Positions 32,800 to 44,159 of a stretch of 64,000 bases of DNA are shown here, piece by piece. Under the pieces are notes generated by a model. The model made no database searches. It saw only the letters and a program-made list of their open reading frames with translations, and was not told the DNA's origin. The position numbers were made by a program, and so were the translations under genes. Within the stretch, counting starts at the first letter, position 1. The number at the start of each line of letters is the position of its first letter. Source of the stretch: Kappaphycus alvarezii. Its lineage: Eukaryota; Rhodophyta; Florideophyceae; Gigartinales; Solieriaceae. The stretch is taken from contig NADL03000590.1 in the NCBI GenBank assembly GCA_002205965.3, forward strand, positions 3,973,001-4,037,000, in the 5' to 3' direction.

Positions 32800-34990
32800 G
32801 TGGTGGCACAAGATGGTGCGCCCGGCGTTAAATGCGGTGGTGATCAGCCGGTACGCGCAGTTGAAGCGGTTGGGAGGTGCGTGGCGGTGTGTGAGACGGT
32901 AGGAACGGGAGGGGTGAATCGTGGCGTGTAGAGGGGCCAGGATGCATTGAGGATTTTGAGGGCACATGGGTTGAGTGGAGGGCGATGTGATTTTGTGGGA
33001 GGCTGTAGAGTTACGTGGAGAACGGTGGTTTGTTGAGCGAGGAGGGTTGTTTTAATTTGGTAGTTGGTTTGAGTGAACGGTGCAATGTGAGGGTGCTGGT
33101 GTAGGAAGGTTTTGGAAAGATTGAATGATCAGGGAAGGCATGATTTTATTTTAAGACAAAATGAGCACAATGGACGGTACAGTACTGTATGATGTACAGT
33201 ACAATGATGCCATATGACGTTTAATTTTTTGATGTTGACTGCTTGACACGTCTACAGCGGCCATTGCCTTTGCCCTTATCTTGCACTCCAATCATCATCA
33301 TCATTGGCACATAAAAGTAAATCCAACCTCGTTCCCCTTACACACCCATCCGCCCGCGCCTTATTATCCAACCAATACAGTACCCGCAGTGCATACTCCC
33401 ATAAATACAGTACTGTAGGATACAGTACAGTACACTATACTGTAGTATTGTTTGGTACGCTGCTTTGCCAATGTCGGCTCAACACACAACAGCTAGACAA
33501 AAAGGCTACACTTGTACAGTACAGTACAGTACCATACCCGCCTGACACCTCCACCGCACCTCAATGCACTGCCACAATCTTAACTCCCAATGTTGCCAAA
33601 CCACACAACACATACTGTACTCACACACAGACAAGTCACCGCACCCTCAATACACCCACGGCTACTTGTCCTCACTCCTGTATCCCCCACCCTTACCGTA
33701 TCTGCTCGCTACCCCCACCCCCACCATTCCATTCCTTCCCATCCACTCCCTGACTCCCTCCTCCTTCCCTTCCACTCACTGCACCCACGCTCGTCCACTT
33801 GCCATCCCGTTTCAACCTCTCCATTTCACCTCGAAATTTACAACCCTTTCACTCTACCCCGCGCGTCTACCCTTGTCACAACTCACCACTCCACTCATCC
33901 GTCCTCTCGCATTCATTCCCACTTTGTGAAACCGTCTACCGTTCAATCCAAACATCACACATCCAATGCAACCTCCTCTTTGTGTCCACTGCTCCACATA
34001 CAATATCCGCTTGGCCACTAGCCCTAGCACCAGAATCTGTCCAAACAACGCCCCCTTGATCGCTTTTACTGCCCACCGAGAATGTCAACAAAATTACCCC
34101 ATCGCATCGTAACCTAAGCATACCTATATATACCGTTGCGCTTTGTTTATGCAAAAGGCCGCAAAAACAGTCTCCAATAGTCCAACCACGGAAAGTCTCA
34201 CCCGCTGCCGCTGATGTTAACCTCAATCCCCGATGGATCCCACGTGATTTGTAAATGAAGAACAGCATTCCCACGTAGGAATGCCTCCTCAAATTTCGGC
34301 AACACTAGTGTACTCTCCTTGGATAGCATGAAGACGCCTACCATCATCTTTGTTGCATGACTTTCACCTCCAAGATTCTCCCGGCTTTCCGCCCTACAAA
34401 TTCTCACAGGAAGCAGAACCCCCATTTTCAAACTTTCCGTACTGTGTAACCAGAGGAGAAACTACTAAATTCCAGTTCAGTATTCTTTACCACAATGTCA
34501 CATGCATCTTCACGTCCTTACACTCGCGACAGCCTCCTACCCCACACAATCGTAACTGCAATACAATCAAAGTGTGAGAAAATCAAATACTTTTATTTCA
34601 TCCTCAGTCGGCCCTTCCCGCCCTCCGATTATCCATACATACTCTCTGATACTCAAATCTTGTGACCAGTGCTCAAAAAAGCGCATCCCAAAGCAAGGAG
34701 TCGCATGCCAGGAAAGAGGGCACCTTCAAATGAACCTCGTGCTCGATGGTCATCATCGGTTTGATTGATTTTGCCGATGCTTCTCAAAGTGCTTACGGGT
34801 CTTCAACTGACCACTTTTTGAGATATTTTGCACGACACCCCATTCGAATTTCTTACAACACAGTAAAAGTGCTCATGCAGAGAAAAGGAGAGAATAAAGA
34901 GGCGCAACTTGGATGCAATGGGGGATTCGCTCCAAGGAAACCTAGATTTGCGAATTGTGCTTTTTTCTTGCAAACTTTCTACTCACTCCA
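32800..34990. other. No recognisable gene; palindromic words and CT-rich tract
   Basis: GTACAGTAC words occur at 33,177-33,210, 33,400-33,450 and 33,512-33,535. The stretch 33,540-33,960 is strongly C/T/A-biased on the plus strand and yields Pro/Thr/Ser/His-rich ORFs in all three frames, typical of composition rather than coding. The ORFs at 34,198-34,431 (minus) and 34,574-35,027 (plus) have no motif I recognise. Confidence 0.4.
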
Positions 34991-35094
34991 TCTCTCATGG
35001 GGAAACACGGAGGTTCATTTGCTTTAACAGATAAGCTGGCTGATACCCAGTCGACTTGTATGGTAGTGTGTAAATGAAATGTCGCGGCCGGTGC

Positions 35095-35180
35095 TGATGG
35101 TGCTTCCCTCTACCCAGCAAGTAGAGGGGAGGCCAGCAAGCAAACAAGCCGCATTGGAGATTACTGTCAATGCGGATCTC
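35095..35180 (+). repeat. Copy of the dispersed repeat also at 12.1 kb
   Basis: GAGGGGAGGCCAGCAAGCAA and ACAAGCCGCATTGGAGATTA, followed by TGTCAATGCGGA, match 12,120-12,180 with few changes. It is the last clearly left-compartment repeat before the composition change. Confidence 0.65.
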
Positions 35181-35875
35181 TAATGTGCAGCTTGTACAGA
35201 CAATCAAGATTCATCGTTTAACTGATTCTGGGTATTTTCGTGAATGAGTTGTTGCAAATCGCTAAAAATCAATTCGAGAAAGGGCCCTACTTTCAGAGTA
35301 TTGCGGGGGGGATCTTTTAATGTGTTCAAGAACCTGAACTATGCAGGTAGTAGGTTACACAAGACTAGGGACATTTCCAGGCGGCTGCTGAACCATGCCC
35401 ACCCTCCGACAATAACAAAGGGTAACGAGAAGAAAATTTCCACCATCGAAATAAGAGATCAAGACAGCTTGATAAACTTCTAGTGTAAGCATGACCGCTT
35501 ACAGACCCATGACAACCATAACGAAGAAATCTTCGCTAACAAAGACAGTAGTTTGAGAAGCGATAGGATACAGCGAAATTTGTAAACCTTGCTTGAGTGG
35601 AAAAACCGTCCTTACATGCCTTTCCCCGGTCGTTTTCACGTGCGCTGAGGGCGCGGGACACAATCCACTCGTAATGACAATCGATAGCAAGGGTGCAGCG
35701 GGAGATCTTGATTCAGGTTTGTTCCATTGCAAGGACATGCGAATGGACATTACGGTAAAGGGGGAATGATGGGGTAGTTTACTTCCTCGTCTGATACTTC
35801 CAGCGGGGGAATCAAAACGGAGTTTGGAGGGAAGGAAATGAGAAAATAGAAACGAATCTGCGCCTCCTTGACCCT

Positions 35876-36106
35876 GTGACTACATTACTACCCAAACTTC
35901 TCCCCTCACTGAATGACAAAGTTCATTCCATTGAAACTGAAAAGTTTCAAATTATAAATCAAGTCATTCAAAATGTCAAGAGTAGGCCTGATGTCAGAGC
36001 CTACTGTGCGACGGGAGCACTGAATGCTTTGATATTACCTTTCTCGTCCCGTCAACATTTGGTGTTGTTAAATAAAAACCCTGGAAAATTAACTACAGTA
36101 GTCTAA
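35876..36106 (+). mobile_element. Retrotransposon gag-like fragment
   Basis: The ORF (SLNDKVHSIETEKFQIINQV, then IQNVKSRPDVRAYCATGALN) matches 61,386-61,510 at the nucleotide level (CAAAGTTCATTCCATTGAAA against TAAAGTTGATTCCATTGAAA). There it directly precedes decayed Ty3/gypsy coding. It is the first right-compartment element. The gag assignment is by position only. Confidence 0.5.
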
Positions 36107-36109
36107 GAG

Positions 36110-38508
36110 CTGCCACTCAGACAAGGTACGAAAATGAAAAAGGTTCAGAATCAGCACTAGCAGATTTGCCCTAATGCTAATCCCGCACTTGGAGGGTGAC
36201 ATTCCGAGGCATTTCCCTCATCACAAACACAACACGGTCCGTCGCCAACCGTTCTTAGATCAGTATTATATTAAGAGGACTGTCCTTCTTCGCTCCAATG
36301 CTGGTTGCGGAAAACGTGTTGCATTGCTGGTTACAACCACACCGTTTGCTTGCTTGCTCACTGGACTAACGGCTGCTTCCTGAAGGTTGAAATACCACAA
36401 GGCAGCTAGTAAAATTTTTATCTCAAAAAATTTAGCGTGAGAGCTATCGCTGTTAGACCCATCCATTGCAGATTTGCCTCTCCAAATGGGTTCCAGCCAA
36501 TCTATACATCTCAATAAAGACACCCCCATTTTTCCCCTCTTAAAAATCAGTAATGCTACGTAGAGACCTTCTTCAATCCGCCTATGTTCTTTTAATTCGT
36601 ATAAAATATCTCTCCTCCTTCCTGTATCTTCAAAGCTGTTTCTTTTAAGGCATACGTGTTTAGCTATCAATTGTGTTACGAGTTTTATATTTAATTAGCA
36701 ACTGATGGCTGGTTTAGTTATATTTACATTTAAATTGATCTTTATAATTCAATTTAATATTATCCATTTTAATAGAACCGGTTCTATCACGATTCGTTTC
36801 AGAATGGTACTAATTTTTAGTTCACTATATACATGTAAAATATGATCCTAGTCGGATATTTATATCCGACTAGGATCATTATTTTCGGATTACTACTATA
36901 TTGAATCAATTGAAGGAGCAGTACAACCTTTACCTACTTCGATTTCTTACACTATTTTTCTAGATGTTTAGAAGTAAGTTTAATTATTTCAATTCCTTAC
37001 CCAAGGCAATAGTAACTGGCACGTACGGAAAAAATCTACTTCAGTGGAGCTAATTCAACTGTCAATCTATCGCGCGTATGCAGGTAGACAAAAGCATACG
37101 TAAGATCAACGATTGAAAATTATTCAATATTTTTCCATCGGACTGTGATGAGATCAATCAAGAGCAAAAATAATGATTTGTGTTTGTGGCAATTTTTCAT
37201 CGGAATTTTTTTCCCCGTAGGCGTGGCTAAACAGTATCATTTTTTTAACAAATGGACCATTTACTAGAAGCCACGCTTAATTCTCGTTCAACTATTTCAA
37301 TTTTCTTGCATTGCCGATTTCCGCATTTTTCTTTTAATCAAAATGCAACGGACTGAAAAAATAAATGGAATACACATGTTCGTTATTTTAATAATAAACT
37401 TTGATTCGAGCAATTGGCGATATCAACTGCAAATGAAGAGCAATGCTGAAATTCCTGAAGATACTTCAGCAAAAAGTTATATCCCGTTATTAATTTTAAG
37501 AAATCTGATGAATATTATCTCTTTTAATTATGTCACAATGATGTATACAATTAGAGCGCTTAAATCAGTGTCTTAAGATATTGAGACTTTTCCCCTTAAA
37601 TTATATGCAAAGTAAAACTTATAAATGCTGAATATATATTACCATTACGTAAGCGCTTAGGTACAAATTCTTTATTCAAGTTATATATAAGAATGGATAT
37701 TCTGCCAGTAATAAGAGAGAAGAGCTTAAGTAACGAAGAACGAAAATCGGAACCTTAATATGATAGAATTTTTCGATTTTTGTCTCTCGTACAATTGAAT
37801 GAGTCTGAATAAAAAGTTTGAAACAGAGAACAACGGTAAGTTTCATCATCTTCATGCTTTTTAGCTTCAAACTTTCTAGGGCAATATTTTCATATTTTCT
37901 GCGTTGATATAATTACGTCTTTACTAATTTATTAGATCTTGCGGAAAGTTGAAATTAATTGAGGGACTATTTAAGGGATCCCATTCAATTTTTACCTATT
38001 AAGAAATTGACTCTTTTTTAAAATAATTTCAGATAATTTAGAAAATTTTTCCTTTTAGCACCTGGTAATCATTTTGAAAAATTCCAAATTCATTATTTAA
38101 CGTTTTATAATATTTTACCAAGTTGTGATTAAGTTGGATGTGCTTGGTACTAAAAAACGTTTGAAAAAATACGTCAAAGCACATTTCATAAATAGAAAAA
38201 ATGTAAATCATAAATGTTTTGAATTGATTGTAGCCATCTTCAAATTTATGTTAGTGCTGCTCATTCTTGAGATTTCTGTCCACGCAATACGACGTAAACT
38301 GCCAATTTTTGACGAAATAAGTATTAGAAGCACTTGTATAACTTTCAATTTGATTAATTTTTTTGAGAGCTTCCATGTAATGAATAAGCTGGATGTAGCA
38401 CTGGTATAAAGCGTGGAGATTTTCATACAGAAGAAGGTATATCAACAATAGTGTCACCAAGGGAAAAATGTCGCCCATTAGGCGTTAAGGAGGTAAAAAG
38501 AAGTAATG
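36110..38508. other. AT-rich, no recognisable gene
   Basis: After about 36,650 the sequence is strongly AT-rich and ORFs are short. An 18-bp-arm perfect palindrome is listed separately. I see no element ends. Confidence 0.45.
36842..36879. repeat. Near-perfect palindrome, 18-bp arms, 2-nt spacer
   Basis: ATGATCCTAGTCGGATAT (36,842-36,859) and its exact reverse complement (36,862-36,879) are separated by TT. The arms are far more GC-rich than the flanks, where every other element is decayed. Confidence 0.9.
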
Positions 38509-40505
38509 CAGTAGGGTCTACCGAATAGTGCTACCCCGTTCCCATACGATGATATGTAGCACTATATCAAGTTGCGCACTACTGAGAACCATACAGTGAA
38601 GGTCATTTACATCATCTCGGTGATGAGCATTTGAAGCGTGCAACCTCTTTGCTCAGTTCTCTTTGCTTCTAACAGCGCGACTCGAGCTTTTCGAAGGTGA
38701 TAAACAGCGCCAGTAACAAAAAGTTCCACAGCAATTGTCTCTAATTGTTGAAACTGCGAGCGAATCTCAGCCTCTGGTGGCAGTGAGGCAATCACCCCGT
38801 CATCGGTCTCGCTTTCTTTATTCATTTCCATACTTTTTGAATCATTGTAATCCAATTCAAGGTTCTCCAAAGCGTCCTCAACCAGTGCGGTCTTGATGAT
38901 TAGATCATCTTCTATAGTAAAACACCGCTCAATGTGCTCCTCCTCTGCATCTTCGTACAGTTGCTCCGTCAATGGATCATCTTCACTGACAGAACAGTTC
39001 AACTTTAACAACATCTGCACCACCGCTTCAAGCAATTTCTTATCCTCATAAGAGGACTTCATTTTTCCCTCCACAGCATTGACCGAAGCAGCGTAGCACG
39101 CCGGCAAAGCATTTGAGTTAACCCAGCATCGCGCAACAGTTGCCAAAGTGACGTCCTTCAAACTCTTCTCCACCAACCTGCAAGCATCAAGAAGATGTGG
39201 GTCAAATACGTCGTCTAACCCACTCATTTATCGCTTTGCTTGAGATTTTATTCTCCTTTTTTTGCCGAATTTCCACATCCTTTACAATCTCACGGAGTAA
39301 CAATCTCCTGTACCGTTTCTTAATCGCAGCAATTGTACCCATGTCCATTGGTTGATGGATCGAAGTGCAATTCGGAGAAGTGTTAGTACATCAACCTGTC
39401 CGCGTATATCAGAGACATCTGTGCCGTGCGGACCGCAGTTGTCCATTATGAGGGCGCACTTTCACGAGGTAGACTTTCGCACAAAAGGCAAAAACACATC
39501 AAGAACCATCGCCTAAACGTAACACTGTCTGATCAAGCATTTCTTTGACTCATGTAAGGTACTGGTGGAGAACCAAGTCGAAAGCAAGAGGACTTTTTGG
39601 CTTACCGATAATCGCTATGGGTAGTTTCGCGGCCCATCTGCGTTAATGCAAACATATGGTGTGACGTGATTCTTGGCTGTCATTGCCTTGGTGCCACAAA
39701 CGACTTTAATTGATTTCAATGGAGACACGTAGGATCTCCGAGGCAGCAATTTGTAGAAAAGGCCTTCCTTTTCTATTTTAAAGATACAGTCAATGTCGTG
39801 CGCTCTTGGTTTTTGACGAAGAGCAGACATATCGGATGCAACATATTGCTCGTTAGCTCTAGCTGCCTCTTCCAATAAGGACACAGATCGCAATGCATGT
39901 CGCTTTGTAAAATTCGTTACCCATCCTTTTGATGCCGCAACGCGATGGAGAAGTTGCTTTTGAATCTCCTCGGTGGCCTTTTCTATGAGTTGATCACGGA
40001 CTATGAGGGATTTTTGCTGTATGATGCACATTGTAACCGGCAGTTTGAGGCTCGTGCAATAGTTAAAAACCCAAGGACATGTGTTTCGATTTCAACGTAT
40101 GGGAGAGTACGGAGATTTCTCTTGTGTATCGATACCTGCCGTGCTTCGGCTTTTTTGAGGAGAGCACCTGCTTTCTTCTTAATGTTGGAAACGGTTCGGC
40201 AAGAAGTGGAAAACTCATTCATTAAATCTATGGATACATGGAATTGGGAGAGTAGTTTTGCAATTTGCATATGTTCCGCTAACGGTTAATCTAGCGCGCT
40301 TTTGTATGGATCGCGAAGCTGGAGGCAATGTCATGATGAGGAAAGATTTCTGCGATAGTTTTCGTGATTTGTTTGCAGAGAAGCAAGCTCGAGTTTCTGC
40401 CATCCACTGGGATTGTCCTCTGTCCTGTAGGTGTGCCATGTGTGCTGGGGTAGCACTACATCGAGGATGGGATTAATAAAAATGGCACTATTCGGCGACC
40501 CCCTG
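38509..40505 (-). mobile_element. pogo/Tigger-like DNA transposon with TIRs
   Basis: The left end CAGTAGGGTCTACCGAATAG and the reverse complement of the right end CAGGGGGTCGCCGAATAGTG agree, and inner TIR sequence (TTCCCAT...GATGTAGTGCTAC) also matches over about 60 bp. CAGT-starting TIRs and a length of about 2.0 kb fit the pogo group. Flanking dinucleotides are TG (left) and CA (right), each one transition from the TA duplication expected. The transposase gene fills the element. Confidence 0.75.
38607..40439 (-). pseudogene. pogo/Tigger-like transposase (CENP-B HTH + DDE_1), frame-shifted
   Basis: Minus-strand frames in order: RARLTVSGTYANCK (about 40,300), LLSQFHVSIDLMNEFSTSCR with TVSNIKKKAGALL (CENP-B N-terminal HTH, about 40,250-40,140), ASKGWVTNFTKRHALRSVSL (second HTH, about 39,930), IDCIFKIEKEGLFYKLLPRR (first catalytic Asp region of DDE_1, about 39,780), a frame with IMDNCGPHG (second Asp, about 39,450), then PNCTSIHQPMDMGTIAAIKK with RYRRLLL (about 39,340), and a C-terminal acidic part (39,227-38,607). 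The order and spacing are those of pogo-superfamily transposases, which cut and paste at TA. At least three frame shifts break it. Confidence 0.8.
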
Positions 40506-43334
40506 CAGTCCTGATAGGAAAAGGAATAAGGTAGAAATCGCACTTGAAAGATGCCTAAAATGAATCTGGGAAATGGAGTTGTGCTGAATACGCAAAAATG
40601 AAACGAAGCGTTTGCAGAGGCAGAAAGCAAATATTGCTTCTTGAAAAAAATGTATTGCGATCCAACATAAATAAATAATATGCTACAGGAAATTATGGCA
40701 ACAAGAAATCTACATGGAATGAAAACTGAATCAGATATGGAAAAGGAGTACTGAAAATCGAAGAAGTCTGGAATTGGAGTGTTTATTTTGACTTATGATG
40801 AAGATAAAGAAATTGTGGAGGTAGTCTGTAACGGTCAAAATTAAAGGCCCCAGAGTAAGTTTTACTTGGAATACACAATGTCTGGCTTCTTTTCCTTTTA
40901 AAGAGAACTTTTGCACCGTAAATCACTAATGTGTATGTCTTCATGTTTATTACTTGGAGCTAAGAAATTTCCTTTGCGGAATAATTTGGAATGAAGTACT
41001 TAAGTGTGTCCTTGTAGTGTTTTTACAGAATATAATATTTCAAGCAGGACTCAACCCGCATTTTTTCCCTCAAATTTCGGGAAAAAATCTCGTAAAGCTT
41101 CAAAAATACGGTTATTGGCAGAAATAAAATTCTTTCGCATCTAAAAATCCTTCAATTAATTCTTTCGAAATTACAATCGACTTTAGACTATTTAATGTGC
41201 TCTATCTGGTCTGTTTTAACCTTCGTTCGTTCTTGCGTTAGATTTTATACAATTCTCGGCAATACCAAAAAATAAAATCCTCCAAACTCTCACACCGCAA
41301 ATTTATTTCTTTTTCTCTAATTAAAATCATGTTGTTCAGTGTGAATTTTTTTCTGGGCTCAAAATATCTTCCTTTTACCACGGATAGCACTCATCCGGAG
41401 GAATTTTAAATATAGACTACAGAATTCTGAGGGACCTCTCGATATATTTCTCCAAAGTTTCTTACATTTATATGTATTTAGTTTACTCATCGCCTCTAGG
41501 ATGGTAAACGAGCATGGTAAACTAGGGACTGATACGGATATGTTAGATTAGAAAGAAGAGAAAGTAATTCTCTTGTCGTGAATATTCCTGAAATATGAAA
41601 TTCAGGCTTTATCTAAACCGTTTGTTGCTTCTGATACTCACAAACAGTGGTTTCAAAGAAAGCACAGTTTTATAATATTTTAGTCCTGAAACATCGATAA
41701 AGCCAATTAAATGTATATGAGTCTCTGTTGTACCGAATATCCAAGTAAATTGTTACTGACTTACCTTCTTTGACAATATGTTACTTTCCTTTCAGAGGAA
41801 AGATACAATTATTCTATGTTTTCTTGCTGCAATCTGTAGCAATAAAAAATCCAGCGAAACTCTATGTTGATTTCTTGGCCAAGTACCCTCTTGACTCTAC
41901 AGACGCAAGTCTTCTCTTTGAAACTGATCACTGTAAAGTTTATAATAAATTGAAGAAATGTTTGATGTGTAGTCGCAGCTTTTAGTCCAGCATGTGGAGA
42001 GCATCTTAGATATCACCGAACTCTCTTTCGGTGCTCAAGACATAGAAGCATACCAAAAAATTTATCTCTGATCGACTCCTTTACTTTTGCGCTGAATTCT
42101 TCAAGCTGGAAATCATATGGAGAAAGGGGAGCACAGGGGGTTCATGTACTGTAACATGTAAGCTTTTTGGTACCTATTGAACTTGTTTAGTGGTGGAAAG
42201 TGGTTGATCGTTTCTCAGTGAAGTTTCTCAAACATCAAAGCATCGTGAGGAATCTGAAGATACTTTCGGTACGAAACCCGTACCTTTCGCAACTTACCGT
42301 TTCCTTCACCCCGAGAGTCATCCTTTACATTTTGTTGTTTAAACTTCTTCTAACCTTTTCTTTCAAAAAAATCTTAAAAGTCCTTTTCCTTATGAATTCA
42401 AATTCACTTTATGACTCCATTTTCTATTTTATGTTCGAAGATTTGATTCCCCTTCTTCGAAAAGAAAAATTTCGACTCGTGATCCGCTTCGTCCTCCAAA
42501 TTCAGTTTCGGTATTTTATCAATCATACTTTTTATTTCACCCCGAATGTGTGCAAATTGAAAGCTGAAAACTCTCCTCCCATTTTTTACTTTGACGAATG
42601 CAGTGAAAATTTTTGAAGACATTCCACTTTTTAAAATGTTACAACAAAGTCCTTGAAGCAATACACCTGCCATCAACCACTCCATCGGCTCACCCTCACA
42701 CTCCTTTGCTTTTTTATAAACATGAACAGCCTCCGCGCGCCCCCAATCATCGCCAAATAAACCAGAGCACTCCATCACATCAACTGCCGAGCTTTGATGG
42801 GCTATAGGCCTATGGAATAAGAGTACTACTGCAGAAGGATTGATCAGGAACGCGTTTGGGAGTGATTTCGTCATCAATTTGTGGAGGACGTAGATGAAGC
42901 AGATGACATAGACTAGATAGAGGAGGTAGGGGAGCAGGAGGAGGCTGAGGCGGATATAGAATGGTCATAAGATGAGGAGCACTGAGTACCCCGTAGAAGC
43001 TGCTAGTGCACAACCGATGGGGTGTTGCTGCGGAGTACGGAGGGGGAGTTAGGGTGTAATCGTAGTCTCGGACTCTTCTGTAGGGGATGGAACGAGGTTG
43101 AGGATCTTGAGGAGGGACTTTAGGGACTTGATATGTCCGAAGAGGCTATATATCATTCTGGGCCATTCGACAGAATTTGTAGGGAATGCATTTAGGGTAT
43201 GGATATTTTGGAGGATTTCTTAGCTCTTGTCTCGAGGAAGGATATTTCGAGGAGTATATATATATAATGATAGCATCTACTGTTAATTTGTATTGTCTAC
43301 AAGATTCCCTATACCGAATTTTATGGTATTTAGT
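40506..43334. other. AT-rich, no recognisable gene
   Basis: ORFs such as 41,770-41,985 (plus) and 42,404-42,877 (minus, 157 codons) show no motif I recognise. The latter may be a relic coding stretch. I see no ends or repeats. Confidence 0.4.
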
Positions 43335-43715
43335 ATGTTTGTTTGAGATTTTCGAGTCAGGTGAAAAGTATGTCTGGCTGATAAAATAGCTTTCTCTAGG
43401 GGAATACAAGCAAGTTGGGAGAAAAATTCAAGTATGGAGCCAATAGTTCAGAAGCTGAAAATCAACCTCTGACCTAAGAATCATTTATTTCACGTTACTC
43501 TCAAAGCATAGGTGCTAGACCCAGCCCTGCTATACTCACTTGAAGCCGCTTGGCTTTCCGACTTATTAAATCCTTCTAGTTCCTAGAACTATACTTAGTT
43601 AGCACTTTTATCACCGAAAACATATCAGTTCTAGGATAATTGGTTCTGCGAATCCCATTCTCTCCGATTTGTTCCTATCTTTTGGTACCTCTTGATGGGA
43701 TAGTCAAGCCCAGTC
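43335..43715 (+). repeat. Left LTR remnant of gypsy copy 1
   Basis: Aligns with 48,880-49,255 at moderate identity. A likely edge is TGTTTGAGATTTT (about 43,339), matching TGTTTGACACTTT (about 48,889), consistent with a TG start. A small GTCCGGATCCTCCGGAC hairpin lies just beyond, at 43,712-43,728. Confidence 0.55.
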
Positions 43716-44159
43716 CGGATCCTCCGGACTGCCACCCAAGCCAAAGTCTTGGGTCCTGGAAGTGCCTCGCGGCTTCGAAGAGAAGTTTAAATAAATTTTG
43801 GACCATTTTCAAAATATTGAATTCATTGTATTCACCAAGTAAGTAGTGTTAGAGAAGATTGAAGAAGAAGAAGATTGATGGAATCTGGCCAAATCGAAAA
43901 TGAACCAAGGAAAGGCGAAAAAGTTATTTGGTGAAATCGTTGAATCAAATAGTCTTTCGCATGTTGGTGAGCTGAGAAGTGAGACGAGAGTATGAAGCAT
44001 CAGGAGGTATTTGGTACTCTCTTGTACAGGGCTACACCAGAGGTATTCGAGTTGTGAGGTATTAGGTGCGAGTTCAGTTTGATTTTTATGTTTTCTGCAA
44101 CCATATATCTTAATAATACTTTATGTTCATCATAGGAAGCAATAATGGGGACGTTGAAA

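Noticed and set aside
33304-34059. Three overlapping plus-strand ORFs rich in His/Pro/Ser/Thr
   Set aside because: All three frames stay open because the strand is C/T/A-biased; no domain in any.
43146-43409. Overlapping ORFs on both strands near 43.2 kb
   Set aside because: Low-complexity Tyr/Ile-rich translations without motif; adjacent to an LTR remnant.
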